Numbered from the stretch's first letter, positions 1 through 11,220 are shown. The stretch is 64,000 nt of DNA from Chloranthus sessilifolius (GCA_021018995.1 CM037593.1:44033810-44097809), one strand, 5' to 3'. Made by a program: numbers and translations. Notes: generated from the sequence alone by a model not told the origin.

Positions 1-740
1 ACAACTGGGTGGAGGGTCTGTATTGATTACAGAAAATTAAATTCAATGACTAGAAAAGATCATTTCCCTCTCCCATTCATTGATCAGATTTTAGATAAGC
101 TAGCAGGAAAAGCTTTTTACTACTTTCTTGATGGTTACTCTGGTTACAACCAGATTCCTGTGTACCCACAAGATCAGAAAAAGACAACATTCACTTGCCC
201 TTTTGGCACTTTTGCCTATAGGAGAATGCCTTTTGGTCTTTGTAATGCTCCTGCTACCTTTCAAAGATGCATGTACTCCATTTTCTCTGATATGATTGAC
301 CAATTTATGGAGATTTTTATGGATGATTTTTCAATCTATGGAGACAGTTTTTCCCAGTGTTTACATCATCTCAAATTGGTGTTACAGAGATGTGAAGAAA
401 CCAATCTAGTTTTGAGCTGGGAGAAGAGCCATTTCATGGTCACCCAGGGCATTGTCCTTGGCCATGTTGTCTCCCACAGGGGCATTGAGCTAGACAGAGC
501 AAAAATTGATTTAATTGCACATTTACCACCTCCCAAAACTATTAAACAGATCAGAAGTTTTTTGGAACATGCTGGATTTTACAGAAGGTTCATTAAGGAC
601 TTCAGTAAAATAACCAAGCCTCTTTGTCATTTATTGTGCCAAGATGTCCCTTTTGTTTTCAATAATGAATGCATGAAGGCATTTGAATTCTTAAAAAACT
701 GTTTGATTTCAGCTCCAATATTACAGATTATTCACTGCCT
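1..740 (+). pseudogene. Reverse transcriptase region of element I
   Basis: The RT domain of a Ty3/gypsy pol polyprotein, which copies element RNA into DNA inside the particle. The window opens already inside the domain. Visible blocks are DYRKLNSMTRKDHFPLPF, the LDGYSGYNQI block with the first catalytic aspartate, RRMPFGLCNAPATFQRCM, and the catalytic FMDD box at 319-327 (FMDDFSIYGDSF). The thumb follows with LGHVVSHRGIE and FLEHAGFYRRFIKDFSKITKPL. The sequence is very close to the RT of element II (28400-29130), so both are the same lineage. This is a fossil and is not expected to give an active enzyme. Confidence 0.9.
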
Positions 741-1150
741 TTTGAACTGATGTGTGATGCATCAGATTATGCTTTGGGAGCTGTCCTTGGACAGAGAAAG
801 GATAAGCTGCCTCATGTCATAGCTTATGCCAGTAGATCAATGATTGATGCACAACTCAATTACACAACAGCTGAGAAAGAACTGTTGGCAATTGTTTTTG
901 CTTTAGAGAAATTCAAGTCATATGTCTTGGGGTCACAAATAGTGGTGTTCACTGACCACTCTGCCTTGAAATACCTTCTGTCTAAGAAGGACACCAAACC
1001 AAGATTAATCAGGTGGATCCTCCTATTACAGGAATTTGATTTACAGATCAAAGATAAAAAGGGTGTGGAGAATGTGGTGGCTGATCACCTGTCTAGAATT
1101 TTAACTACTGAGATTGATAGGTTGCCTATCAATGAATCTTCTCGATGAGC
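741..1150 (+). pseudogene. RNase H region of element I
   Basis: The RNase H domain that follows RT in gypsy pol and removes RNA from the RNA-DNA hybrid. Blocks seen are [15 protein letters not shown] (first acidic residue), [15 protein letters not shown] (the catalytic glutamate), [11 protein letters not shown] (second aspartate), [14 protein letters not shown] and [11 protein letters not shown] at the end. This is the standard plant gypsy form. It directly follows the RT region and leads into the integrase region. Confidence 0.9.
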
Positions 1151-2470
1151 AACTTTTGCTATTAGTATACACACCCCTCGGTTTGCAAACATAGTCAACT
1201 TTTTGGCTACTAGAAGAATTCCTCAACATTGGAATAAAATGGATAAAGACCTTTTCTTCTGAAAGGTTAAACATTTCATTTGGGAAGATCCTTATCTGTT
1301 TAAGAGTTGTGCAGACCAAATAATAAGAAGATGTGTCCCTGAAGAAGAATTTCATAGCATACTTTCTATGTGTCATGAATAGGCCGGTGGAGGTCATTTT
1401 AGTGGAAACAAAACTGCTGCAAAGGTTTTGCAGTGTGGATTTTATTGGCCTACACTTTTCAAAGATGCTCTGCTGACCAGAAGTCTTGCCGAAGCGCGAA
1501 ATTGGGCAGCATTTCCAAGAGAAACCTAATGCCTTTACAGCCCATTTTGGTAGTTGAATTGTTTGATATTTGGGGGATAGACTTCATGGTCCCTTTCCTC
1601 CTTCCAATGGGTGTAATTTCATTTTAGTAGCTGTGGATTATGTATCCAAATGGGTTGAAGCCACAACCACTAAAACCAACGATCATAGAGTGGTTCTGAA
1701 ATTTTTAAACGATCACATTTTTTCTAGGTTTGGTTTTCCCAGAGCTATTATCAGTGATGGGGGAAGCCGTTTCTGTAATAAACATTTTGAAGCTTTATTA
1801 AAAAAATACTCTATGACTCATAGAGTAGCTACTCCACATCACCCACAAACAAGTGGACAAGTGGAGATTTCCAATAGAGAAATCAAACATATACTGAAAA
1901 AGACTGTGAAGAAGGACAGAAAGGATTGGTCCTTTAAGCTGAATGATGCATTGTGGGCCTATAGGACAGCCTATAAAACCCCAATTGGCATGTCCCCATT
2001 CAGGTTGGTCTATGGCAAAGCATGCCATTTACCAGTGGAGTTAGAATATAAAGCCTTTTGGGCTATTAAAACATTGAACATGGATCTCGACTCACGTAAT
2101 CATAGGAAACGCAACTTCTTTGAGTTAGAGGAGAGAATGGATGCATACACCAATTCAAGATCTTACAAAGAGAAAGTCAAAGCTTTCCATGATAAAATTT
2201 GTTGAGAAAAGAGTTCACTGGCTCTAAGGTATGGCTATTTAACTCAAAACTTGAGTTTTTTCCTGGAAAGCTGAGATCCAGATGGGAAGGGCCATATACT
2301 GTCATTCATGCTGCTCCTTTTGGGGTTGTTGAAATTTTAGACCCAAGTGATGGAAGAATCTTGAAAGTAAATGGTCAGAGGCTCAAACCATGCATTGAAA
2401 ATACCCAGGAGGTTGTGCTGCCCATCTATCATCAAGAACCTCCCAAATCTGATGGTATACAACTGTACAA
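1151..2470 (+). pseudogene. Integrase region of element I
   Basis: The integrase region, which would join element DNA to the chromosome. The N-terminal zinc-binding stretch lies about 1230-1520 and is worn. The core is clear: [12 protein letters not shown] (first Asp), [25 protein letters not shown] (second Asp), [19 protein letters not shown] (Glu). The C-terminal part holds the GPY/F motif SRWEGPYTVIHAAPFGVVEI near 2275-2335 and ends in the LKVNGQRLKPC block that closes Athila-type pol, also seen in element II and in the remnant near 54800. No chromodomain was recognised, as expected for a non-chromovirus. Confidence 0.88.
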
Positions 2471-2519
2471 TATGTTTTTGTTTCATAGTTTTAGCTTAGT
2501 TTTCTTTTTCTCTGTTTTT

Positions 2520-2900
2520 ATTCATGTTTGTTCTTTTTTCGAGAAGTTTAAATATGTGAAAAATTAATTCGCAAAGTAAAACTTGTCTTTTCGCAAAGTT
2601 AAATTTACTTTTCGAATCGAATCTGGATTTGTAACGAACTGCTCGAAAGCAATGATTTGCTTTTGAATAGTTGTTTCGCCATTTGCTTTTCGAATTGTTG
2701 CTTCTGAAGCCATTTGCTTTTCGAATAGTTGTTTCTAAAGCTATTAACTTTTCGAATGGTACTGATGCCATTCTCTGTTGTAAAAAGGACTATTTTGGAA
2801 CTTTTCGAAAACTTAAAAATGACTTTGCGAAAATAACTTTGAGCATATTTAAACCCTTTCGAAGTAAGGGTTTCATATTCGAAAGTTTTCAGAGAACATC
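2520..2900 (+). repeat. TTCGAA-rich repeat tract in the pol to third-ORF spacer
   Basis: A noncoding tract in which CTTTTCGAA and close variants recur about every 30-50 bases (for example near 2612, 2691, 2717, 2748 and 2802), each set in a partly repeated phrase such as CCATTTGCTTTTCGAA. The same kind of motif, TTTTGAAAAG and TTCGAAAG, recurs in the U3 of this element's LTR at about 7560-7750. The nearest comparable tract is the TCGCGA-rich spacer of element II. Confidence 0.7.
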
Positions 2901-3158
2901 CTGTTCCACAGAAACCCCATTTTCTTTCTTTCCTTGCGTGATTTTAGAATTCACTCACACTTTTCTTCACATTTGTTCGATCATTTGAACTTTAAGAGAG
3001 GGATTTTAGCTTATGGTCTGGTGGATTTCAGCGAGCAAGCAACACGTTCAACCAAAACCCTAGATTTCAGTCTTTTTCTGTGCATTTCCTCTGTTCATCA
3101 TTTGCAAAGTGTGATTTTGTGTCAGCATTTGTTGTGGGCGTTGTTATACAACTTTAGA
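2846..3158 (+). promoter_or_regulatory. Promoter-like module before the third ORF of element I
   Basis: A TATA-like TATTTAAA lies at 2846-2853, then a pyrimidine-rich leader, a telo-box AAACCCTA at 3055-3062, and the first ATG of the third ORF at 3159. The matching spacers in elements II and III have the same order (TATA-like box, AAACCCTA, ATG). This suggests the third ORF had its own transcript; that is inference from position and motif order only. Confidence 0.4.
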
Positions 3159-5568
3159 ATGGGGAAAGCTGAGAAATCACTGGCTACCATGTTCCCAAAA
3201 TCTTCTGCTAAGAAAATTAGCAAACCAACCCCAAAAGGAAAAACAAAACTTAAAAAATATCAATGGATAGAGCTGATAGGATTGAGAAAGGGAAGAAAGT
3301 TAGACATGAGGAACCCATCCCTGCAGCTACTAGTCCTGAGCCTGAGCTTCCTCCTCTGCCTATGCATTTGGTACTGCTAAATCCATTCATTGAAGCTCAG
3401 AAGCTGATTCCTGAGCTTATTGTGGATGAAACTTTTTTCGTCAACAAACTGGACTGTCAGCTATCTTGAAGATACATGAGGGATGCCTCACTAAGCAATA
3501 TCCTTACCCCTCTGCCAGAGAAAATTTATCCGCGAATGGTGAAATTATGGTACCAAAACCTGGTAAAAGTGACAGAAAAAGATGCTGATGTCCCTACTCT
3601 TGTTATCTTTATTGATGATTGTGATCTAACTGTCACATATGAAGACATTGGGAATGCTTTGGGGATACCTTTTCAATATGATCCTTCTGGTCCATTGGCT
3701 GCACCAGAAGTAGCCTCTTTCAGAGAAATGGTTGCACATTTAACCCAAGGGATCGTTGGAACTGGACAGTCCATAAAGAGGAGAGACCTAGCACCTCAAT
3801 TTTTATTGATGGATTTAATTTTGAGGGGAAGTTTTTATGTCACCGGGCACAACCAAGAAAGGAGGACACCAATCTTAGAGGCTCTCTTTCATTTTTCTAA
3901 GGGGCAATTTTTCAATGCCCCTATGTTAATTTTTGAAGCCATGGTTGATATTAGTGCCAAGTTGAAAAAGGAGCAGAAATTAGTTGGAATCCCATTTGGT
4001 AGATTGATCACAGCCCTACTAAGAGCTAAGTTTGACATTGATGACCAGGAGCCATTTGAAGTCATAACTCCTCATACTTTTGGGAAAAAGGCTTGGACCA
4101 CAAGCCAAGCAATGCTGAAAAGACTGAGAGAGGAAGGTGAACCTGCACCTGCAATTGCTACTTAGCGTGCATCTGCAGCCGTTAGTGGACCTGCCATACA
4201 TGAACTTGCACCTGCAGCTCCCTTAGAACCTGCTTTGCCAAACCTTGAGGTGACTAGCTCTTTAGCTGCACCCATTCTTGAAGAAGCTGTCCTTCCTATG
4301 GTGACCAGCTCTTCAGCTGCACCCATTCTTGAAGAAGTTGGCATTTTACCCTCCTCACCTAGTCCAACTCCTGCCACTTCACCTATTCCAGCAGTCCCAT
4401 CTCCCATACCCACCATTATCCTAATTATGCATTCCCCTCTACACCAACCACCCCATCCATACCCACACCCCCAATTTCTCCCACCAATGCCCAAGACTTG
4501 GCCACAGATTTTATTTAACAATCTCCTTGCACTCCTCTTCTCCAAAGCCTCTCAAGTTCACCTGCTCCTTCAGCCCACACACCTGAAGTATCCCATACCC
4601 CTGAACCTGAGCATTTCACTACAGAGGCTTATTCATCATTAATGGGGTCTATTTTTGAAAACGTTGGGCTTGAACCTGTCCTTTACCTGGCCCTCCTCAT
4701 TTCTCTCACTTGGCTACTTCTCCCTTCTACCATTTCACCCATTGCACCTCCACCATCCACTTCAGTTTTACCACCCCCTGCTATGCATACCTCCCCCACA
4801 CCTGAATCTATTAGCCAAATACTTACCTTTCTCCAATCCATCCAAGCCCAACTACAGATCAACACAGATAATCAGTGACCAATGACCTTCTCCAAACCTT
4901 AGCCTCCACATCCCACACAACTACCTTAGCCACTATGCCCGGCCAATGCACTATGCTACCCAAATCAACTCGAGGTACCTGCGTTGAGTCCCCTTCACCT
5001 CTCCTCACTTTCTCTGGTCAAGCAAATCAGACCGACCCTAAATTCATCCTTCTGAACCCCTCTTCTCCCACTCCCACAGCTGGGATACCTTTGGTCCCCT
5101 ACCATTCCATTCCCATTCCCAGATTTGCCGCTCTCAAAAGGGCCATGGAAGAAAATCCATATATCTGTAGAGATGTCCTCAAGGGGTTAGCCGATTTGCA
5201 AGCTTACATTAGAACCCCTTATGAAAACCAGATTCGAAAATTGGAGTTATTCATGAAATTTGAGAGAGAGAAAATGAAGGACCTGCTGGGTCAAACTTTT
5301 CAGATGGTTAGGAGTGAGCAGCACAAGGTGACCATGTTGCAAGCACAACTTGACCAAGAAAAACTGAGGACTACTAGACTTGGAAAGTACATTGGCCTCA
5401 CCAAAAAGATCAAATCAGAAGAATACACTGAGCTGCAAAACACAATCCAGGAGAAGGCTAAATCGAGTTCAGACTCCAATACTGATTCTAGTTCTGACTC
5501 TGACAGTGACTCCAGTTCTGATCTCATTGAACCAACTTATGATACAGATTTTGACCCTAGTTATTAGA
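3159..5568 (+). pseudogene. Third ORF (env-position) region of element I
   Basis: The extra ORF that Athila-type elements carry after integrase. It starts with a lysine-rich segment (MGKAEKSLATMFPKSSAKK), then a globular domain at about 3480-4150 with the family block SIKRRDLAPQFLLMDLILRG and GHNQERRTPILEALFHFSKG. This matches the element II domain (31943-33196) and the domain usually labelled putative plant transposon protein. After it come a proline/serine/threonine-rich linker, an ANQTDP motif (5022-5039), a charged helical stretch from MEENPYICRDVLKGLADLQ, and a serine/aspartate tail just before the stop at 5565-5567. No signal peptide or convincing membrane span was seen, so an envelope role is doubtful; a nuclear or particle-associated role is equally open. 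The region looks broken. Confidence 0.75.
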
Positions 5569-5725
5569 TAACATTGTACTTATCTGTGTTATGAGTTTGT
5601 AATATAAAATTCTGGTTTTTCTTGTGTAATTACTGTGCATTTCTATTTTTTTTTTCTTGTCATTATAATTTCTGCTTAATTGTTTATTTTCTTTTCTTTG
5701 GACCAATGCGGACCCTGCTCACCAT

Positions 5726-5743
5726 AGGTTTGGGGGTGTGGCA
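5726..5743 (+). other. Internal polypurine-type tract of element I
   Basis: AGGTTTGGGGGTGTGGCAG-type tract just after the third ORF. The same tract stands at the same place in elements II (35167-35186), III (15925-15945) and the remnants at 45242-45262 and 54222-54240. It resembles the terminal tract next to the LTR but lies about 1.5 kb inside. Confidence 0.65.
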
Positions 5744-7261
5744 GAAATGTCAATAATTGAGTTAACATCAATGCAGCTTATGATCAGTAGAATTTTTTAA
5801 AATGAAGTAATTTCACACCTGTTGTTTTGAAAAATGAGGAAGTTAAAAACTTTTTGAAATTAATTTCTAGTGTAATTCTAATACTTTCATGAAGTGAATG
5901 TCAAAAAAAAATTTCCAAAAGAAAATTGATGTTTTAGTAAACCTAAAAAGAGAGAAAACAAGGATGACATACCTCAGGAATTTGATAGAAAACCACACCC
6001 AGTGAGATTTGGGCTTGAAATGTATTCTTTGGAGGTATGAATTGGCAATTTTTTCTGCTCTAGGAGATTGAACTCGCTTAGAAGTTACACATATCCAAAT
6101 TGAAATAATTTGACAGCAATCATGATATTAAAGACATGATGTAAGGCCTCCTTTTGAACAGTTTGAACTCTAAAAATCCCCACCGTTTAAAAACTGCCCT
6201 TGATACGCACCATTTGAGCTTTATACATTCAAGATTTCTTTGAAACCACATCAACCTCATTGAACCTAACCCTCACTTTGAGAATTCATAAGGTAAAGGA
6301 AAGGAAGCTGAAGAAAGGAGAGTTGAGTATCAGTTTGGTAAAAAGAAAAATAACTGAAGATAATGATGTATCCGCAGAAGAAATGTGGCATTCCAGTCAA
6401 TGTTGCTTTGAAAAAAAAAAAAAAAGGAAAGAAGAAAAAGAAAAAGGCATTTCATTGGAAGTTTGAAAAAGAAAGAGAAAAAAGATGGCCACTTTGGCTC
6501 TGGAAATTCAAAGAAGAAGAGGAAATTGTGCTGAATTAAAGAAGGTATGTTTATTACCTCCTTACCTTGACTGACTTCTCCATTCCACCCCTTTTGATAA
6601 ATTCCACCCATAAGTCACATTACAACCCAAGTTAAAGTCCTTATTGATCAATGATGGATTGAGCTGTCACATGGAGATAAGGATTTGTGTAATCTATGGT
6701 GAAAAGAGCAGTGAATTCAGAACTAAAAAGCAATGCCTATGCTCATGGTTGCAAATTCTATTTGGGGTATGAATCGCACTTGAGCCGTGTGAAATAGTAC
6801 AACCCTCTTACTTGCATGTTGAGTGAAAATCCTGGAGAGAGTTGGGTTTGAAATCAACTCATTGGGGTAACATCAAAACTGGATTCTCCAATAGAAGGAA
6901 AGTTGTTCATTAATTTTTCTTGTAAATAACTTTTTGACACAAATTGAGTGAATGGTAAAAGGAACTACAACAGAATTTTAGTTTTGAACTGATGTTTTCT
7001 TGAAAATCTTCTTACAGCCTGACTGATGCAGGTGTGAATAAACTGATTGGATGAAAGTTTTCTTTAACAGAACTGCGTTGATCTTAACTGATTTATTGGA
7101 GAAGTTTGTGGGTACCTTCACTGAAAACCCTCAGGAGACTTCACTCCTCCACTAGGGATCACCTAGGGGATTAAAAGGCTTGTTGTATATGCTAAATGCG
7201 TGTTCCCTACAAAAGTGGCTTTTATTCTTTTAATTTTGACTTTGCTAAGGGACTAGCAAAG
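5744..7261 (+). other. Conserved 3' noncoding block of element I
   Basis: About 1.5 kb with no supported gene. It aligns by eye with the same block in elements II (35187-36783), III (14297-15924) and the 41-48 kb and 52-54 kb fragments. Shared landmarks are GTGAGATTTGGGC near 6001, the ATCATGATATTAAAGACATG region near 6118, CCCTCACTTTGAGAATTC near 6270, TATGCTCATGGTTGCA near 6737 and GGGATCACCTAGGGG near 7157. A poly-A run with purine-rich flanks lies near 6410-6480. Confidence 0.65.
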
Positions 7262-7276
7262 CTTAGGTTTGGGGTG
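7262..7276 (+). other. Terminal polypurine tract of element I
   Basis: CTTAGGTTTGGGGTG directly precedes the LTR start TGTTGAGAACC at 7277. This is the place and composition expected for the plus-strand primer of reverse transcription. Confidence 0.75.
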
Positions 7277-9122
7277 TGTTGAGAACCGTAAAATATCATT
7301 CTCCACCTTTAACCTGGGCCTTGATAGACCCTTGAGAGAACTAAATAAGTATTTTAAGTGCTTGTGTTACAGCTAACAATAAAGACAGGCTTAACAATGA
7401 AAGTAGCCTAAAAGTGACAAAAAGATGATAATCCATGTCGATCCAAAGGAAGAGAGAGAAGGGACAACCTCACTAGCTGTTAAAATACCTGAACTGAAGA
7501 GGCAAAGACCTGGTCTCAAAAAAGAAATGTGGAGCAATTGAGCGAAAAATGCACTCTGAGTGCTTTTTGAAAAGAATCAACTTTTGAAAAGAACTGAACT
7601 CTCTGAAAAGAACTAAAAGCACCGGCTTAGTTTTGAAAAGCACCGAACTCTTGAAGGATGATTGACCTATTCGAAAGAAGAGAACTCCTTAGCAATGTAA
7701 CTCGAACTTTGCGAAAGAGCTTGAGTCACAAGCACCTTCGAAAAGTCCCCTAAACTATGTGAAATGGTATTCTAGAGATTCCTAGCTTTTGCAAGGATAA
7801 TTCAATAATCTTTTTCACGTGTCCCACTGCATTAAAAACCTAGGGACATTTCAGAAGATTCTAAGCATGAAGCGAAGGCATATTCTACCCCATGTGAGCA
7901 CCCAGAGATGAAATCACTTGGCGAGAACTTCTAGAAGCTCTAACAGATTTTCAAATTTCATAACAGAATTGATGCTTATGTCGCCTGATTGGCTGAAAAA
8001 GGATCGAGCAATTCTGATTGGCCAGAACAGATCTGGATCCTTGTGCTCGACTACCATTGGTTGATACAGGTCGAAGCACTTCTGATTGGTCGATACGCAT
8101 CTGAGCTAGACCTGGGGAAACCTATAAATAGATGAACCATTTGCCCAATTTGGGCATCCAGATTTTGAGTTTCATTTCTATTCCCCCATTTCCAAATCAG
8201 CTAGTTTGTCTGAAATCCCTGTAATAGCCTAACTTTTACTTGCAATTGAGAGTTGTGAGATACCTCTGTAATTCAAAAGAGAGTTGTATTCAAGACTACA
8301 AATCTGAGAGTTGTTTAAGCTGTGCTCTATAATTGTAATGGTAAATTTGAAAAGGTTGCTGTAAACCGTACATTCTCAATTGGATTCGTGTTAAGGGTTC
8401 CCTCTGATCTCCTTATTGCACTAGACTCCTTTAGATTTACTATTTTTCATGCAATTTCCCTTGATTCATTAACCACAGTGAATTAGTGTTTGCAACCTAA
8501 TCTCTCTCACAAGATTTGTAGTGATATTTCTTGTTCTAAATTAAGGGTTTAGATTAAAGACTATTGGATGGTCTCGTGGCCATTGAAGTGATGAACCATA
8601 GCCATAAGCCTAAATCTAATCCTTGAGTTAGATTTATTTATCTTACATCTATGCTTGTAGCCAGATGAAGATTGGATCATTTCTCATTTAATCTGCAGTC
8701 ATTCTCATTGTGTTTCAAGGACCAAATCAAAGTTAGACATTATTTCTCCATTTTTATAAGTTTACATCAAAATTCCCCCAACTCAGATCTGGATCATTTA
8801 GTTTAACTTTTACTTTTATCATTTAGTTAATGTGACAAATTCAGCCTCCCATCTTATGTGCTTTATAGATAGGATAAGAGGCCAGATCTGGTAGCTCAGA
8901 TCTGGAAGTTTATCTTGCATTTTAAACAAATTCTCTGTGGATGATCTTTTACTCATTTACATTTAAAACTTGCTACAATTGGCCCTGATCTTGCAGGCTA
9001 ATTCACTTCTCTCTGTGCTGATATTTCTTTACTTTTTTTTATATTCCAGATTCAGTATAACTTAGCAATTGAAAATTTGTTTTCAAAACACAAATAAATC
9101 ATGCACACTTAGAACAGCAACA
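7277..9122 (+). mobile_element. 3' LTR of element I
   Basis: The LTR begins TGTTGAGAACCG directly after a purine tract. A TATA box TATAAATAG lies at 8123-8131, with the U3 before it rich in TTTTGAAAAG/TTCGAAAG motifs and the U5 after it rich in CAGATCTGG. The phrase AAAACTTGCTACAATTGGCCC near 8967 is the same U5 landmark seen near the end of the other Athila-type LTRs. The end at about 9122 rests on a terminal CA in AGCAACA, so it may shift by a few bases. Confidence 0.7.
8123..8131 (+). promoter_or_regulatory. TATA box of the element I LTR
   Basis: TATAAATAG in a setting (CCTATAAATAG) typical for LTR promoters; it marks the U3/R region roughly 850 bases into the LTR. Confidence 0.6.
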
Positions 9123-9240
9123 ACCAGCAGAGCTAAAGGCCTTCATCAACCTATTGTATGGTCCTTTTTGCGGGCACTAGTGAGCAGTATGCTTTAGCAA
9201 AGCACTTAGGATCTTATGGGTTGGAATACCTATGGATGTG
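9123..9240. other. Unassigned 118-bp stretch between elements I and II
   Basis: No gene or motif recognised. It lies between the likely right end of the element I LTR and the left end of element II. It may be the pre-insertion flank of element II or the last part of the element I LTR. Confidence 0.4.
9236..9240. repeat. Left target-site duplication of element II
   Basis: ATGTG immediately left of the 5' LTR; ATGTC stands immediately right of the 3' LTR at 39166-39170. Four of five bases agree, as expected for a 5-bp duplication that has aged. Confidence 0.6.
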
Positions 9241-10169
9241 CGTTAAGACCTGAAAAGTACCACTTTTCAACCCTTAACTTAATCTCTGTTAGACCCTTAA
9301 TCATGTAATCAATGTATGTTAAGCCCATTTTGTAGGTAATAAGCAGCAGTTGCAAATAAGGCCCTAACCATGCCAAGAAGCTTACTTTTGCCCCAGAAGT
9401 GCCTCAGGAGAAAGGATGTTAGACCCAGACAGAGAACTGGCAGCAAAATAGGCACAGTAAAGCAGTAACAAGTTAAGAAGTGAGCCTTGCCCAAATGTTG
9501 CAGGGTTCAATTGTTTCAGAGAAAAAGGCTTCGCGCAGTTGTCACGGGTTTCTGAAGGTAGCACACCAACTGGTTGCGCTGTTCTCGCACAGATTGATGA
9601 CAGAAGGGGTAAAAAGCATAATTCACACAGTTCTCGCAAGGCTTAGTTGGAAGCTCTCGCGCAGTCTCACACAGCTCTAGAAAGGTGCCTTTAATCTTTG
9701 CATGATTCACTGAGGAGAGAGAGTTCCAAGCATTCCTGCGCATAGCTGTTGCACAGTGGCCGCGGGATACAAACCTTCAGGGAACTGCTCGTGCTATCCA
9801 GAGGCCTATGCACCTTGCTTCTTCGTGAGGATCCTCGCGAGATTTGCCAAGGAACGAACCGTGCGCTCAATCCCGTGATGACCAAACTATCTATCCTGCG
9901 ACTGCAAGAGCTTCAAGGCAATGCAATCCCATGACGACTACTCTATCACACGACAAGACTTGGAAATCCTTGCTACCTAGCGAGGCTCGGGATCTTAACT
10001 TCCCTCACTTCTACTAGGGCAGTCTGGGAACTTTCAACAACTAGGGCACGCACTCCAGTGCTCTAATCTCCTTGCACACACCCCGAGGCATCTAAGGAAC
10101 AGGAATGGGCCACGTTTGCATCGATAAAATTATGGTTTTCCTAACCCTAATGCTCCCATAGCTGACTGC

Positions 10170-10177
10170 TATATAAG
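10170..10177 (+). promoter_or_regulatory. TATA box of the element II 5' LTR
   Basis: TATATAAG, preceded by two AACCCTAA-type telo-boxes at about 10140 and followed by AGCCTAAGCC. The copy in the 3' LTR is at 37698-37705. Confidence 0.65.
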
Positions 10178-10499
10178 CCTAAGCCTAGTATAGGTTTAAG
10201 GGACTTCTGTATTCTATCTTCTTGAATCAGCTGTAGGGTTCCAGTAGGCGAAGGTTAGGGTTTAGGCAGTTTATTTTTTCCTTTTTTTTCTCTCTCAATA
10301 GTCTAGCACTTGTTGGCTATGCCTTTGTATGTCTATTTGGAATAGTTTCAATGGAGTTTTATAATGGGATCTTATGCATGTATGGGATTGAAGTTTGAGG
10401 GCTATTCTATACAAGGCTGCTGCCTTGAGATCCTCTATCGCTATGTTGCATTGTAAACAATGGAGGATTATTTTTAAGGATTTATTTAGATCCAAGTGA

Positions 10500-11220
10500 C
10501 ATGTGTGTCCAGGCTAGGCACATTGTAGGCCTATGCCCCACCACAGGATCCACTAAATCTGAATTCCCATGAGAGCCCGAGTTGGTAGCCTTGTGAACAT
10601 GGTGGTGGTAGCAATTTCCTTGTCCTGTCTAAGACCTCTGTGAGGAGGATAACCTCTGTGGATAGTCTGTGGGCATTCAAGTAGACAGGTTATAGCCCTA
10701 GGGTGAGGCCAATCCACAGATCTAAGATAGATTCCTCTTCTCTGCACTTGTGCTTGTAGACTTGTGATGGATTGGGCAGAGACAAACTCCCCTGTATTTG
10801 TATCGACCCACCATCAGATGACAGATCTGATCTGGCTGTAGAGATTGTAGGCTTGTGACTGGATCATTGCTGTCTTTCTAAAGCAGTGAATAGCTAGGCC
10901 TAAAGCTAATACTCAAACTCTTACTGGTCCTGTGTCCAGGCTAGTGCACATTGTAGGCCTAGCCCCACACAGAACTTTAGAGGTTGAGGTTCCTATGGAT
11001 TATTGAGCTGATAGCCTGGATGAAGTAGTGCCTACAATGATAAACATGTTCTGACCCACCTATAGACTATGGTTCCCCTATTGGATAGTCTTGGACCATT
11101 TGAGTGGACAGGTTATAGCCATAAGGGATTGGATCATGGCACAAGGGTGAGTTCGATCCTTTCTCCTCTTTGGTGATAATGTAGCCATTGGGCAGGACTT
11201 CTGCAGTAGCATATCAGAGT
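10500..11220 (+). repeat. Duplicated hairpin module in the LTR leader of element II
   Basis: Two diverged units of about 430 bases. Each has a hairpin, then GTGTCCAGGCTAG with a GTAGGCCTA phrase, then a segment ending in GGACAGGTTATAGCC-type sequence. The equivalent pair lies at 38030-38720 in the 3' LTR and, inverted, at about 12230-12950 in element III. Confidence 0.55.

Larger units (their letters stand above)
1..9122 (+). mobile_element. Element I: Athila-type Ty3/gypsy element, 3' portion
   Basis: This is the right-hand part of a plus-strand LTR retroelement; its 5' LTR, gag and protease lie outside the window. The visible order is RT, RNase H, integrase, spacer, a third ORF, an internal purine tract, about 1.5 kb of noncoding sequence, a terminal purine tract and a 3' LTR. 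The RT to RNase H to integrase order is that of Ty3/gypsy, and the extra ORF after integrase with very long LTRs is typical of the plant Athila lineage. The coding part looks broken, with several interruptions. The right end is placed at 9122 because the LTR seems to close with a CA at the end of AGCAACA, but this edge is less certain than the left edge of the LTR. No target duplication can be checked because the left end is missing. Confidence 0.85.

Noticed and set aside
6260-6611. Lys/Glu-rich plus frame and Phe-rich minus frame near the poly-A run
   Set aside because: Purine-rich low complexity in the noncoding block; no counterpart frame in the other copies of the block.
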